A stretch of DNA of 64,000 nucleotides from Cladocopium goreaui (taxonomy: Eukaryota; Sar; Dinophyceae; Suessiales; Symbiodiniaceae). The DNA lies in the NCBI GenBank assembly GCA_947184155.2, contig CAMXCT020000380.1, positions 436,001 through 500,000 of the forward strand, read 5' to 3'. Below the pieces are notes generated by a model that worked only from the letters and a program-made list of their open reading frames with translations, did not search any database and was not told the DNA's origin. The translations under genes and the position numbers were made by a program. Each line of letters begins with the position of its first letter. Within the stretch, counting starts at the first letter, position 1. Shown in pieces: positions 63,226 to 64,000 of this stretch.

Positions 63226-64000
63226 CTGGGCGGGTTGGTCGAACATGAAATGAACATCAAATGAACATGAAAATCATGAAATGAACATGAAATGAATGAA
63301 ATGAACATGTAGAATTCAGATGAATGCATGATTCAAATATCCTCCAAGATCTTCAGATAGCATTAAGAATTGTTGGAACGCACATGTGCATAAATTATGA
63401 TGCAGCGATTGCAATTGTCGGCGAATTCTTGATTCTATGCTGTGACTTCATGTGAAGCTTGAAACTACAAGTTGACATGATGATCCTGGGCTGCGTTCTT
63501 AGGGTGGTAAGGTTAACGAATGAAGTTCAGGAACGGGGGGCGAAGTTGTGCGATATTGGCTGTGGGACACTGCAGAAATTGCTCTGCATGCATCCTGAGT
63601 CTCTCACAGCACCCAGCTTGTAACTTCTCCATGAACTCCTTTCCTGCCAAAGAATCTCGTTCTGTTGCAATGTTGAACCGAGTACATTACCTACACTTCC
63701 ATGTCCAGCCACTTTACCGATCAAACTAAGTCTCTTGGGGCCTGAGGATCTTGTCATCGCATTTTACAGCACTGCCAGAGTACTCTGTCCCTATGCCCGT
63801 GCTAGCTACTGAGATTATCTGTTTTCTACATATCGTAGCCGAGGAGATTAACATAGACTAAACGTCAAATTCATTTAAATACATTCAAATCCATTCAAAT
63901 TCCATTATCAATAAGCCCAGCATAGCCCAGCTGCAGGCAGATTCAAACAGGTCCTTGATGTACTCGGAGAAGTCTGACTCAAACTTTTCTTCAATGGTAG
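63226..64000. other. No firm gene
   Basis: A short AAATGAACATGA degenerate repeat (63,240-63,312) is followed by unique sequence. Frames of 69-76 codons on both strands at 63,520-63,757 are unrecognised. Confidence 0.35.

Noticed and set aside
1-64000. rRNA, tRNA and classical promoter or terminator signals
   Set aside because: None could be recognised by eye; dinoflagellates lack clear core promoter motifs, and a covariance-model search would be needed for tRNAs.

Overview
The window looks like nuclear DNA of a dinoflagellate, most likely a Symbiodiniaceae-type alga. The evidence is (i) a near match (19 of 21 bases) to the conserved dinoflagellate spliced leader, found inside the long terminal repeats (LTRs) of a Copia element; (ii) small exons whose introns start with GC or GA as well as GT; (iii) retroelement types I associate with dinoflagellate genomes; and (iv) very abundant simple repeats. 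No rRNA, tRNA, CRISPR or prokaryotic-style operon was recognised.

Layout. 1-13 kb: tandem and simple repeats, a 331-bp duplicated segment, and two possible exons near 2.7-3.1 kb. 13.4-25.1 kb, minus strand: seven small exons that together spell motifs IV to VI of a DDX42-like DEAD-box RNA helicase. One of its introns (14,522-22,378) holds a complete tyrosine-recombinase (YR) retrotransposon (15,035-22,289) with Ngaro/PAT-style split direct repeats. This element has a gag-like ORF, a reverse transcriptase (RT)/RNase H ORF carrying a C5-cytosine DNA methyltransferase, and a tyrosine recombinase. Another intron of the same gene holds a 1-kb 11-bp minisatellite.

26-39 kb, minus strand: a possible terminal exon at 26.3-26.6 kb, then exons resembling an EDR2 C-terminal (DUF1336-type) domain at 28.3-29.2 and 39.0 kb. 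Between those exons lies a pristine Copia element (30,133-38,322) with two identical 115-bp LTRs, a CATAA target-site duplication, a primer-binding site, a polypurine tract, and intact gag-protease and integrase-RT-RNase H ORFs. 40.1-46.5 kb, plus strand: an older, frameshifted Copia element with about 93-94% identical LTRs. 46.5-60 kb: long simple-repeat tracts, a 71-bp minisatellite flanked by inverted GAT-rich arms, a 5'-truncated LINE tail (53.65-54.14 kb), and a 1.34-kb terminal-inverted-repeat (TIR) element (54,794-56,133). 61.2-62.1 kb: a decayed non-LTR retrotransposon tail. 63.0-63.2 kb: a possible hydrophobic terminal exon.

How it fits together. The host genes are split into tiny exons that look mostly minus-strand, and mobile elements occupy their introns. 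Five separate elements sit directly in AT-rich microsatellites. Both intact retroelements carry Cys-motif methyltransferase or methyltransferase-like domains. The young Copia also carries a spliced-leader-like sequence in sense orientation, in its LTR. These three points are the most interesting content. Exon calls were made by eye from splice-site, phase and motif agreement, and need transcript support.
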